NCBI GenBank assembly: GCA_945885645.1
Contig: CAMCYV010000104.1
Location: 1 to 5,366, forward strand
Origin: Bifidobacterium breve
Lineage (GTDB): Bacteria > Actinomycetota > Actinomycetes > S36-B12
Reading direction: 5' to 3'
DNA length: 5,366 nucleotides
Every line of letters starts with the position of its first letter. Within the stretch, counting starts at the first letter, position 1. Below, piece after piece: positions 1-5,366 of this stretch. Under the pieces are notes generated by a model. That model did not search any database, was not told where the DNA came from, and was given only the letters and a program-made list of their open reading frames with translations. Both the position numbers and the translations under genes were made by a program.

Positions 1-597
1 GGCAATAATTGATACATCAGGCTTGTTGTCTCGAAAAAAACGCCCTACCCCCATCAACGTTCCGGTTGTTCCCAAGCCGGCAACAAAGTGAGTAATTGAA
101 GGAAGGTCCGCCAATAACTCCGGACCGGTGTTTTCATAATGGGCGAGCGCATTAGCCGGATTGCCGTATTGGTAGAGCATGACCCAATCAGGGTTCTCGG
201 CGGCTAAACCTTTAGCAACGCGCACCGCCTCATTGGAGCCACCCGCTGCCGGGGAATAGATGACCTTCGCACCCCAGATCGCCAATAACTGGGTGCGTTC
301 AACGGAAGTGTTTTCAGGCATGACACACACGAGTTGGTAGCCCCGCTGCTTGGCAACCATCGCAAGCGATATTCCAGTGTTTCCCGAGGTAGGTTCCAAC
401 AGGGTTGCTCCCGGCGTGAGCACTCCACGGCGCTCAGCGTCAAGGACCATCGCCAGGGCCGCCCGATCTTTCACCGAACCGGTTGGGTTGCGATCTTCGA
501 GTTTGGCCCAGAGACGAACGTCGGCCGACGGGGAGAGTCGAGGTAAGCCGACAAGTGGAGTGTGCCCAACGGAGTCAAGCAAGGAATCAAAGCGCAT
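1..597 (-). CDS. cysM: CysO-dependent cysteine synthase CysM (partial, C-terminus beyond left edge)
   Basis: PLP-dependent beta-substituting enzyme of the cysteine synthase family; cytoplasmic. The visible 199 residues are the N-terminal part of a protein usually near 320. Seen: the PLP-lysine motif NPTGSVKDR (37-45, Schiff-base Lys43), the substrate loop TSGNTG (70-75), the MPENTSVER stretch (93-101) that resembles mycobacterial CysM more closely than CysK, QYGNPAN (143-149) and the phosphate-binding GLGTTGT (174-180). In the mycobacterial system the enzyme uses O-phosphoserine and the thiocarboxylate of CysO as sulfur donor. The arginine reported to select O-phosphoserine (about position 220) lies outside the window, so substrate choice rests on similarity and on the adjacent cysO and mec. 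The ATG follows the cysO stop by 6 bases, with GGCGGA inside the cysO end as likely ribosome-binding site, so translational coupling is likely. Family assignment is firm; the alternative is a generic O-acetylserine sulfhydrylase. Confidence 0.93.
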   Translation of the reverse strand, partial: MRFDSLLDSVGHTPLVGLPRLSPSADVRLWAKLEDRNPTGSVKDRAALAMVLDAERRGVLTPGATLLEPTSGNTGISLAMVAKQRGYQLVCVMPENTSVERTQLLAIWGAKVIYSPAAGGSNEAVRVAKGLAAENPDWVMLYQYGNPANALAHYENTGPELLADLPSITHFVAGLGTTGTLMGVGRFFRDNKPDVSIIA

Positions 598-603
598 TGA
601 AAA

Positions 604-876
604 CTATCCGCCGGCGACGGCAGGCAAGATCGTGATCGAGTCGTTTTCGCCGATAGCACTCTGCAGGCCCGAAAGAAAACGTACGTCCTCGTCGTTGACA
701 TAAATATTTATGAAACGGCGTAAGCCACTTTCATCAATAAGTCGCTCACCCATGCCGGGGTAATTGAGCTCGAGGTCATTGAGAACCTCTTGGAGGGTCG
801 CACCCTGGGCACTCACTGACTTCGCACCCGATGTCAAGGGGCGAAGAATTGTGGGGATGCGGACTTCAATAGTCAT
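604..876 (-). CDS. cysO: Sulfur carrier protein CysO (ThiS/MoaD-like, ubiquitin fold)
   Basis: A 90-residue beta-grasp sulfur carrier. The C-terminus AVAGG (86-90) ends exactly in Gly-Gly at the stop codon, so no processing is needed to expose the diglycine that is adenylated and thiocarboxylated. Other family features are the N-terminal strand TIEVRIPTILRP (2-13), a helix around TLQEVLNDLE (27-36), and NIYVNDEDVRFL (57-68) before the terminal strand SITILP. In M. tuberculosis CysO-COSH is the sulfur donor to CysM, and cysteine is formed attached to its C-terminus. MoaD and ThiS have the same fold, but the mec and cysM neighbours and the AVAGG ending favour CysO. The activating E1-like enzyme (MoeZ type) is not in the window. 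The start ATG has a modest GAGAG about 9 bases upstream. The gene lies 64 bases after mec and 6 bases before cysM. Confidence 0.93.
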   Translation of the reverse strand: MTIEVRIPTILRPLTSGAKSVSAQGATLQEVLNDLELNYPGMGERLIDESGLRRFINIYVNDEDVRFLSGLQSAIGENDSITILPAVAGG

Positions 877-940
877 GATCAGGCACTCTCATTCTGAGCG
901 GACTCATTCTGGGCGGGATGAACGTGAAAACACAAGTATC

Positions 941-1372
941 TCACTCAAGGATTGAGATCTGTTCCTCGGTGACTTCGCCGTCAACGATTCGAAAGGATCG
1001 GAATTCAAATGGTCCCTCGACGGGGCCGGTCTCGCGGATCGAGACAAGGACGTAGTGGGCATCAGGTTCAGATGCCTGCGTGATGTCTGTTCGTGAGGGA
1101 TACGCCTGGGTTGCGGGGTGAGAGTGGTAGATCACAACCGGTACTTCGTCCCGATCATCCATCTCTCGATAGAGGCGAAGAAGGTCCATCGAGTCGAACT
1201 CGTAGAGGGTTGGACACCTCACCGCGTTCACCATAGGAATCAACCGCTCCGGCCGATCCGATCCGATTGGTCCGGCAATTACTCCGCACGCTTCGTCGGG
1301 GTGATCAGCCCGTGCGTGAGCCACGATGGCGTCAACAAGTGAACGTTGAATTTCTAACATGCCAAAAAGCAT
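941..1372 (-). CDS. mec: CysO-cysteine peptidase Mec (JAMM/MPN+ zinc metallopeptidase)
   Basis: A 143-residue MPN+/JAMM zinc peptidase, about the length of mycobacterial Mec. The metal site is complete: Glu27 in HPDEACGVIAGP (24-35), His83 and His85 in HSHP, then Ser93 and Asp96, giving the spacing H-x-H-x7-S-x2-D. The conserved stretches EVPVVIYHSHPATQAYPSRT (76-95) and EPDAHYVLVS (102-111) closely resemble the M. tuberculosis enzyme. Mec hydrolyses the bond between the CysO diglycine and newly made cysteine, releasing cysteine and regenerating CysO. Cytoplasmic; no signal peptide. Start choice is uncertain: ATG at 1372 and an in-frame ATG at 1360 (Met5) both lack a clear Shine-Dalgarno sequence. 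The gene starts 27 bases after the ligase stop and in the same reading frame, so reinitiation or coupling from the ligase is plausible. Confidence 0.93.
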   Translation of the reverse strand: MLFGMLEIQRSLVDAIVAHARADHPDEACGVIAGPIGSDRPERLIPMVNAVRCPTLYEFDSMDLLRLYREMDDRDEVPVVIYHSHPATQAYPSRTDITQASEPDAHYVLVSIRETGPVEGPFEFRSFRIVDGEVTEEQISILE

Positions 1373-1399
1373 ATGTGTTGAGGTGGAGCTTGGGTTGAA

Positions 1400-2944
1400 C
1401 TAGTCCCTCAGCATGCGGCGTAGGATCTTGCCTGATGCACTTTTGGGGACTTCATCGATGAACACAATGTCGTGAATCACCTTGTATTTGGCAACATGGC
1501 CTTCCATGAACGCCGTGATGTCGGCTGCGCTGACTTCCTGGCCTGGCCGCACCACGACAAATGCGCGTGGGATTTCGCCGGACTCGGTATCTGGGATGCC
1601 AATCACGGCAGCGTCAGCTATACCCGGGTGGGTGAGCAGAAGAGCTTCGAGCTCGGCTGGCGCCACTTGGAAACCTTTGTATTTGATGAGTTCTTTGAGT
1701 CGATCAACAATTGACACGAATCCTTCGGAGTCAATCGATGCAATATCTCCTGTCTTCAGCCAACCTTCTGGATCAATTGTGACTTCGGTGGCGCTGGGGT
1801 TATTGAGATAGCCCTTCATGACCTGCGGGCCACGTACCCACAATTCACCGACACCATCCACGTTTTGGTCCTCACCGGTTTCGGGGTCAACAATCCTGAT
1901 TTCCGTGTTGGGTGCGGTAAGGCCAACCGTGCCCGGCTTTGAACGCCCTTCAAGTGAAATGTGACTCACGGGTGAGAGTTCGGTCATCCCGAACCCTTGG
2001 ACAACACTGCAGTCAATTCGTGTGGCTGCTTCCTCACCAAGCTCGGCACCCAGTGGTGCGGCGCCCGAGAAAACTTGCTTTAAAGAACTGAGGTCGTACT
2101 TGTCAATGAGTGGGTGCTTAGCGAGCGCCAGCACAATTGGAGGGACGACAAAGAATCGAGTAATTTTCCGGTCTTGAATAATTGATAGTGATTGTTCTAA
2201 ATCAAAACGAGGCACCGTAACAATTGTTGCCCCGCGAGAGAGAAATTCATTCATGAGCACTTGCATTCCATAAATGTGGAAAAATGGAAGAACTGCAAGG
2301 ACTATTTCACCGTCTTCAACTTCAAGGGCGTCTTCGACCTGCATCAAGTTTGCCACCAGGTTGTGGTGGGTAAGCATTACACCTTTGGGAAAACCCGTAG
2401 TTCCGGAAGAGTAGGGAAGAACGACAATCTGCTCCTTCGGATCAATCTCCACCTGTGCGATCGGATTGCCGAATAGGGATGCGAAAGGTGTTGTTCCCTC
2501 TGGAGCATCGCCAATTATTACTATCTCGGAAACCGCTGTTCCCTGAATCGCTAACTGCGAAGTTTCTAAAAACATACCGATTGTGACAAGAAGTTTTGAT
2601 TCCGAATCATTGATTTGAAACTTTATTTCATCCGCTGTGTACGTTGGGTTGATCGTGCTCACGGCAACTCCAGCAACTGCTGCGCCATGGAACACAATCG
2701 CGAACTCAGGAATATTTGGTGCCATCAAGGCGATCGTGTCGCCTTTACCCAATCCCTTTGCCGCAAGTCCTCCAGCAAATGAATAGATCATTCTTTTGAG
2801 CTGTCCATATGTATAACTGCGTCCGGTGGGACCATCAATCAAAGCCTCCCGATCGGGTACCCGGTCTGCTTCGCGCAAGATGAAATCGGTGATTGAGATA
2901 TTGGGAATCTCAACTTCGGGCAGCAGGCTTTTAAAGACGATCAT
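1400..2944 (-). CDS. AMP-forming acyl/aryl-CoA ligase (4-coumarate-CoA ligase-like)
   Basis: A 514-residue ANL-superfamily enzyme that activates a carboxylic acid with ATP and transfers it to CoA. Motifs in order: P-loop SSGTTGFPKG (179-188), LPFFHIYG (219-226) lining the acid pocket, GFGMTE (317-322), 4CL box-II-like GELWVRG (366-372), TGD (398-400, ATP-ribose Asp400), hinge DRLKELIKYKG (414-424) and catalytic Lys506 in KSASGKILRR (501-510). No signal peptide or membrane segment. Length and several blocks (LPFFHIYG, PRFDLEQ, KHPL, FQVAPAELEA) match Streptomyces 4-coumarate/cinnamate-CoA ligases. The true substrate, aromatic or fatty acid, cannot be read from motifs. The start is well supported by GGAGGAG five bases upstream. 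It probably leads an operon with mec-cysO-cysM and is divergent from fadE5. Some stretches (2161-2220 and 2581-2640, each about one third G+C) are far more A+T-rich than fadE5, but the frame and motifs are intact. Confidence 0.93.
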   Translation of the reverse strand: MIVFKSLLPEVEIPNISITDFILREADRVPDREALIDGPTGRSYTYGQLKRMIYSFAGGLAAKGLGKGDTIALMAPNIPEFAIVFHGAAVAGVAVSTINPTYTADEIKFQINDSESKLLVTIGMFLETSQLAIQGTAVSEIVIIGDAPEGTTPFASLFGNPIAQVEIDPKEQIVVLPYSSGTTGFPKGVMLTHHNLVANLMQVEDALEVEDGEIVLAVLPFFHIYGMQVLMNEFLSRGATIVTVPRFDLEQSLSIIQDRKITRFFVVPPIVLALAKHPLIDKYDLSSLKQVFSGAAPLGAELGEEAATRIDCSVVQGFGMTELSPVSHISLEGRSKPGTVGLTAPNTEIRIVDPETGEDQNVDGVGELWVRGPQVMKGYLNNPSATEVTIDPEGWLKTGDIASIDSEGFVSIVDRLKELIKYKGFQVAPAELEALLLTHPGIADAAVIGIPDTESGEIPRAFVVVRPGQEVSAADITAFMEGHVAKYKVIHDIVFIDEVPKSASGKILRRMLRD

Positions 2945-3029
2945 GGGGACTCCTCCACCGGTTAAATACTGCGTTCTCGTGGGGGGAGTGTGTCAGGTTC
3001 GACCGCTTTTTTGGGGCTAAATGAAAAAT

Positions 3030-3060
3030 CATGGCTTCTCTGCTTGCAAAAGTTGCCATG
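3030..3060. repeat. Imperfect 31-bp inverted repeat in the divergent region
   Basis: CATGGC (3030-3035) and GCCATG (3055-3060) are exact inverted copies. Allowing two mismatches they extend to 10-bp arms, CATGGCTTCT and AGTTGCCATG, around an 11-base centre that contains the possible shared -35 TTGCAA. Such a dyad over a promoter could be a second regulator site. The arms are short and widely spaced, so chance is a fair explanation. Confidence 0.3.
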
Positions 3061-3073
3061 TAAGAGGATCATT

Positions 3074-3089
3074 GTTACCGGCGGGTAAC
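3074..3089. promoter_or_regulatory. Predicted palindromic operator upstream of fadE5
   Basis: GTTACCGGCGGGTAAC is a near-perfect 16-bp palindrome: 6-bp arms GTTACC/GGTAAC are exact inverted copies, and 14 of 16 positions are symmetric. It ends 31 bases before the fadE5 ATG and starts just after the weak candidate -10 GATCAT, so a bound protein would cover the likely transcription start and repress. Size and symmetry are typical of TetR-family operators, which often control fatty-acid degradation genes in actinobacteria. Which regulator binds is inference; none is encoded in the window. One site could control both divergent genes. Confidence 0.5.
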
Positions 3090-3120
3090 TTAGCCCGAAT
3101 TCCCGTACCAAGGAGCGGCA

Positions 3121-4956
3121 ATGTCACATTACAAGAGCAACCAGCGCGACCTCGAATTCAACCTCTTTGAGGTATTCGGAGCCGGTGAACGCATGGGCAA
3201 AGGCCCCTACGCCGAAATGGATGTAGATACGGCCCGTGATGTCCTTGATGAGGTCAATCGCCTCGCAACAGGCATCCTCTCTGAATCATTTGTTTCTTCG
3301 GACCGAGTTCCGCCCGTCTATGACCCCGCAACCAAAACGGTCGTCATGCCAGAAGACTTCAAAAAGAGTTACAACGCACTCATGGATGCTGAGTGGTGGC
3401 GCCTTGATCTCCCCGAGCACCTCGGCGGCACCGGTGCTCCACCATCACTTCGCTGGGCTGCCGCAGAGTTGCTACTCGGGGCAAACCCTGGAGCTTTCCT
3501 GTTTATGTCCGGTCCCGGCTTCGCCGCGATTCTTGATGCACTCGGTAACGAAGATCAAAAGCGTTGGGGTGAACTCATGATTGAAAAGCATTGGGGCGCC
3601 ACAATGGTTCTGACCGAACCTGATGCAGGCTCCGACGTTGGCGTTGGCCGCACCAAAGCAATCGAACAGCCTGACGGTTCGTGGCACATTGAAGGTGTCA
3701 AGCGATTCATCACCAGCGGTGAGCACGACATGGCCGACAACATCGTTCACCTTGTACTTGCTCGCCCTGAAGGAGCCGGACCCGGAACAAAAGGTTTGTC
3801 ACTCTTCGTCGTTCCCAAATACCATGTTGATTTGGCAACGGGTGAACTAGGCGCACGCAACGGCGTTTACGCAACCAACGTTGAAAAGAAGATGGGCCTG
3901 AAAGTTTCCACCACCTGCGAAATGACGTTCGGTGAAAACGAACCTGCGGTTGGTTGGTTGGTTGGCGACGTTCACAACGGTATTGCCCAAATGTTCAAAG
4001 TCATTGAGTACGCACGCATGATGGTCGGTACGAAAGCAATCGCAACTCTTTCAACGGGCTACCTGAATGCGTTGGAGTACGCGAAGACACGCGTACAAGG
4101 CGCTGACCTCACTCAAATGACGGACAAGACCGCACCACGCGTGACCATCACGAATCACCCTGATGTTCGTCGGTCACTCATCTTGCAGAAGTCATACGCA
4201 GAGGGCTTGCGAGCACTTGTTCTGTACACCGCCTACTGGCAGGACCTCATTGAAATGGGTGAAGCCGGTGACACCACGATCGATTTAGATATGGCGGTTC
4301 GGATCAACGACCTGCTTCTGCCCATCGTCAAGGGTGTTGGTTCTGAAAGGTCATATGAAATGCTCGCGGTTGGTCTTCAGACCTACGGTGGTTCGGGCTA
4401 CCTGCAGGACTACCCACTTGAGCAGTACATCCGTGATGCAAAAATTGACACACTCTACGAAGGAACAACCGCGATTCAAGGTCTGGACTTCTTCTTCCGC
4501 AAGATGGTCAAGGATCAATTCAAGGCCATTAGTTACCTCGCCCAAGAAATCACCCAAACGGTTAAGGGTGACGAAGGCTCAGGTCAACTCGCAGTTGAAC
4601 GCGAACTGCTCGGCCAGGCATTGGAAAACGTTCAAGGGATCTTGGGTGTCATGGGCCAATGGGCGATGGCCTCCCAAACCGACAGCAAGGAGATCTACAA
4701 GGTTGGGCTGAACTCAACCCGCCTTCTCATGGCATCCGGTGATCTCATGATCGGCTGGCTCCTTCTCCGCCAAGCCGAAGTCGCCTTGGCTGCCCTCGCC
4801 GGTGATCCCAGTGATCGGGACAAGGACTTCTACATTGGCAAGGTGGAAAGTGCCCGCTGGTTTGCCCGCAACCGCTTGCCACTCCTTGCTGCAGAGCGTG
4901 GAATCGCTGAGGCAACGACCGATGAGATTATGGAAATCCCTGAAGCTGCCTTCTAA
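3121..4956 (+). CDS. fadE5: FadE5-type acyl-CoA dehydrogenase
   Basis: A 611-residue flavoprotein oxidising acyl-CoA to trans-2-enoyl-CoA, the first step of beta-oxidation; cytoplasmic, passing electrons to an electron-transfer flavoprotein. The N-terminus MSHYKSN, the full length and long blocks such as MVGTKAIATLSTGYLNAL (301-318) and VQGADLTQMTDKTAPRVTIT (325-344) match mycobacterial FadE5. Seen in order: a helical N-terminal domain, the middle-domain FAD/substrate motif MVLTEPDAGSDVG (162-174) and GVKRFITSGE (192-201), the C-terminal helical domain with QTYGGSGYLQDYP (420-432), and the catalytic-base segment IDTLYEGTTAIQ, where Glu447 is the expected general base. About 140 further residues form the extra C-terminal domain that separates this subfamily from short-chain dehydrogenases of about 380 residues. 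In mycobacteria the enzyme has broad chain-length range; that range here is inferred. The start is supported by AAGGAG five bases upstream. It is divergent from the CoA ligase, which could supply its substrate, and is followed by a strong terminator. Confidence 0.95.
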   Translation: MSHYKSNQRDLEFNLFEVFGAGERMGKGPYAEMDVDTARDVLDEVNRLATGILSESFVSSDRVPPVYDPATKTVVMPEDFKKSYNALMDAEWWRLDLPEHLGGTGAPPSLRWAAAELLLGANPGAFLFMSGPGFAAILDALGNEDQKRWGELMIEKHWGATMVLTEPDAGSDVGVGRTKAIEQPDGSWHIEGVKRFITSGEHDMADNIVHLVLARPEGAGPGTKGLSLFVVPKYHVDLATGELGARNGVYATNVEKKMGLKVSTTCEMTFGENEPAVGWLVGDVHNGIAQMFKVIEYARMMVGTKAIATLSTGYLNALEYAKTRVQGADLTQMTDKTAPRVTITNHPDVRRSLILQKSYAEGLRALVLYTAYWQDLIEMGEAGDTTIDLDMAVRINDLLLPIVKGVGSERSYEMLAVGLQTYGGSGYLQDYPLEQYIRDAKIDTLYEGTTAIQGLDFFFRKMVKDQFKAISYLAQEITQTVKGDEGSGQLAVERELLGQALENVQGILGVMGQWAMASQTDSKEIYKVGLNSTRLLMASGDLMIGWLLLRQAEVALAALAGDPSDRDKDFYIGKVESARWFARNRLPLLAAERGIAEATTDEIMEIPEAAF

Positions 4957-4966
4957 ATTGACGTGT

Positions 4967-5013
4967 GTCCGCGTACCTTGGGTTTGTCCAAAGTGCGCGG
5001 ACTCTCGTCTTTT
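4967..5013 (+). terminator. Intrinsic terminator after fadE5
   Basis: A long hairpin starts 11 bases after the fadE5 stop. GTCCGCG (4967-4973) pairs exactly with CGCGGAC (4996-5002). The stem continues inward to 4982/4987 with two G-T wobbles and one C-A mismatch, giving about 15 pairs and a 4-base loop TTTG (4983-4986). A T-rich tail follows (5003-5013, ending in TTTT). This is a convincing Rho-independent terminator that should separate fadE5 from copC transcription. The tail is interrupted by C and G, so some read-through is possible. Confidence 0.8.
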
Positions 5014-5027
5014 ACCCAGCAGGGGTA
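5013..5027. promoter_or_regulatory. Predicted CsoR-type copper-responsive operator upstream of copC
   Basis: TACCCAGCAGGGGTA has exact inverted arms TACCC and GGGTA with a 5-base centre and a G4 tract. Arm sequence, spacing and G-tract agree with operators of the Cu(I)-sensing repressor CsoR, for example the one at Bacillus subtilis copZA (recalled, not searched). It ends 10 bases before the start codon of a CopC-family gene, which is the expected kind of target. A further TACCC (5026-5030) overlaps the right arm, so 5023-5030 is itself the palindrome GGGTACCC. The link to a CsoR or RicR protein is inference; no regulator is encoded here. Confidence 0.5.
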
Positions 5028-5037
5028 CCCTGAGGTA

Positions 5038-5366
5038 ATGACCAGAATTATTGCTGTTCTTGCCGCACTCTTCCTGTTCTCCACAGGTTATGTAGGCGGC
5101 GTATTGCCGGCTTCCGCCCATGCGGACTTGGTCGGTACGAATCCCGTTGACGGGAGCGTTCTGGAAAGTGCACCCGAATCAATAACTCTTAGTTTTAATT
5201 CCAATCTTCTCAAGTCAATGGCTGAATTGGCCGTTTCCAATTCCGCTGGTGAACTGATCCCTGGAATAGTCGCTGAGAGTGTGCAAGCAACAGCATCTGC
5301 ACTGTGGCCAGCGAACCTGCCTGGTGACACATACACGATCGCCTACCGAATTGTCTCTGAAGATGG
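5038..5366 (+). CDS. copC: CopC-family secreted copper-binding protein (partial, C-terminus beyond right edge)
   Basis: The first 109 residues of a CopC/YobA-like protein. A typical Sec signal peptide is visible: basic Arg3, a hydrophobic core (4-17), and ASA (25-27) just before His28. Cleavage there makes the N-terminal residue histidine, the Cu(II) ligand that defines CopC proteins. The mature start HADLVGTNPVDGSVLESAPE (28-47) followed by SITLSFN is the classic first beta-strand region. The last codons read YRIVSED and then an incomplete glycine codon, just where the family has D-G-H with the other Cu ligands; Asp109 is present and the histidine would lie just outside. It probably binds copper outside the membrane, often beside or fused to a CopD-like membrane protein, which cannot be checked here. 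ATG is preferred over an in-frame GTG at 4993, which would spoil the signal peptide. GAGG lies only two bases upstream of the ATG and AGGGG twelve, so the ribosome-binding site is unusual. Confidence 0.88.
   Translation, partial: MTRIIAVLAALFLFSTGYVGGVLPASAHADLVGTNPVDGSVLESAPESITLSFNSNLLKSMAELAVSNSAGELIPGIVAESVQATASALWPANLPGDTYTIAYRIVSED

Larger units (their letters stand above)
2945..3120. promoter_or_regulatory. Divergent control region between the CoA ligase and fadE5
   Basis: This 176-bp gap must carry promoters for both divergent genes. Ribosome-binding sites are clear at both ends: GGAGGAG on the minus strand (2956-2950, 5-base spacer to the ligase ATG) and AAGGAG on the plus strand (3110-3115, 5-base spacer to the fadE5 ATG). 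Promoter hexamers are only weakly recognisable. On the plus strand TTGCAA (3044-3049) and GATCAT (3067-3072) are 17 bases apart. TTGCAA is self-complementary and could also act as a -35 for the minus strand, where TTTCAT lies 17 bases away. Each hexamer matches its consensus at about 4 of 6 positions, so the placement is tentative. A G6 run (2981-2986) and a T6 run (3007-3012) lie nearer the ligase. No small gene was found here. Confidence 0.6.

Noticed and set aside
204..546. Overlapping open frames of 70-117 codons around cysM
   Set aside because: cysM is plainly coding over 1-597 with unbroken family motifs; these are shadow frames.
604..876. Reading the 90-residue carrier as MoaD (molybdopterin) or ThiS (thiamine)
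   Set aside because: The fold and Gly-Gly ending are shared, but mec directly before it and cysM directly after it define the CysO system; no moa or thi genes are in the window.
3007..3016. T6 run followed by GGGG as a terminator
   Set aside because: No stable hairpin precedes the T-run on the plus strand, and no gene ends nearby on either strand.
4993..5037. Earlier GTG start for copC at 4993
   Set aside because: It would add 15 residues before the signal peptide and lie inside the terminator stem. The ATG gives a standard signal peptide with cleavage just before His28.
4714..5121. A 135-codon open frame on the minus strand across the fadE5 3' end and the copC start
   Set aside because: It is antisense to two well-supported genes and to the terminator hairpin, and its translation has no recognisable family features. 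The same applies to the other short open frames opposite or overlapping the main genes.
1..5366. A new defence, mobile or RNA-based system
   Set aside because: All six genes fall in known metabolic or copper-handling families. I saw no transposase, recombinase, nuclease, array of repeats, tRNA-like end or riboswitch-like leader.

Overview
The window looks like chromosomal DNA from an actinobacterium of moderate G+C (roughly 50%, lower in places). Three things point there: a Mec-CysO-CysM cysteine-synthesis cluster laid out as in Mycobacterium tuberculosis, an acyl-CoA dehydrogenase of the mycobacterial FadE5 type with the family's full length of 611 residues, and a 4-coumarate-CoA-ligase-like enzyme resembling the Streptomyces enzymes. 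The moderate G+C argues against a classic high-G+C soil genus and would fit an aquatic or uncultured lineage, but class and genus cannot be settled here. No rRNA, tRNA, mobile element or CRISPR array is present.

Left part (1-2944), minus strand: four genes run leftwards and are probably one transcription unit. In transcription order they are an AMP-forming acyl/aryl-CoA ligase, mec (JAMM metallopeptidase), cysO (ubiquitin-like sulfur carrier ending in Gly-Gly) and cysM (PLP-dependent cysteine synthase, cut by the left edge). The last three form a known pathway. Thiocarboxylated CysO gives its sulfur to an activated serine on CysM, and Mec then releases cysteine from the CysO C-terminus. The ligase has no known place in that pathway.

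Centre (2945-3120): a 176-bp divergent control region between the ligase and fadE5. It holds good ribosome-binding sites for both genes, a 16-bp near-perfect palindrome just upstream of fadE5 that looks like a TetR-type operator, and a longer imperfect dyad. Ligase and dehydrogenase would make a sensible pair: activation of an acid to its CoA thioester, then alpha,beta-dehydrogenation.

Right part (3121-5366), plus strand: fadE5 is followed by a strong intrinsic terminator. Next come a TACCC-N5-GGGTA element of the kind bound by the copper sensor CsoR, and the start of a secreted CopC-family copper-binding protein, cut by the right edge. Its predicted mature N-terminus is histidine, as copper binding in this family requires.

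All genes belong to recognisable families. I see no undescribed multi-gene system. The parts most worth a second look are the two predicted operators and the attachment of a CoA ligase to the cysteine operon.
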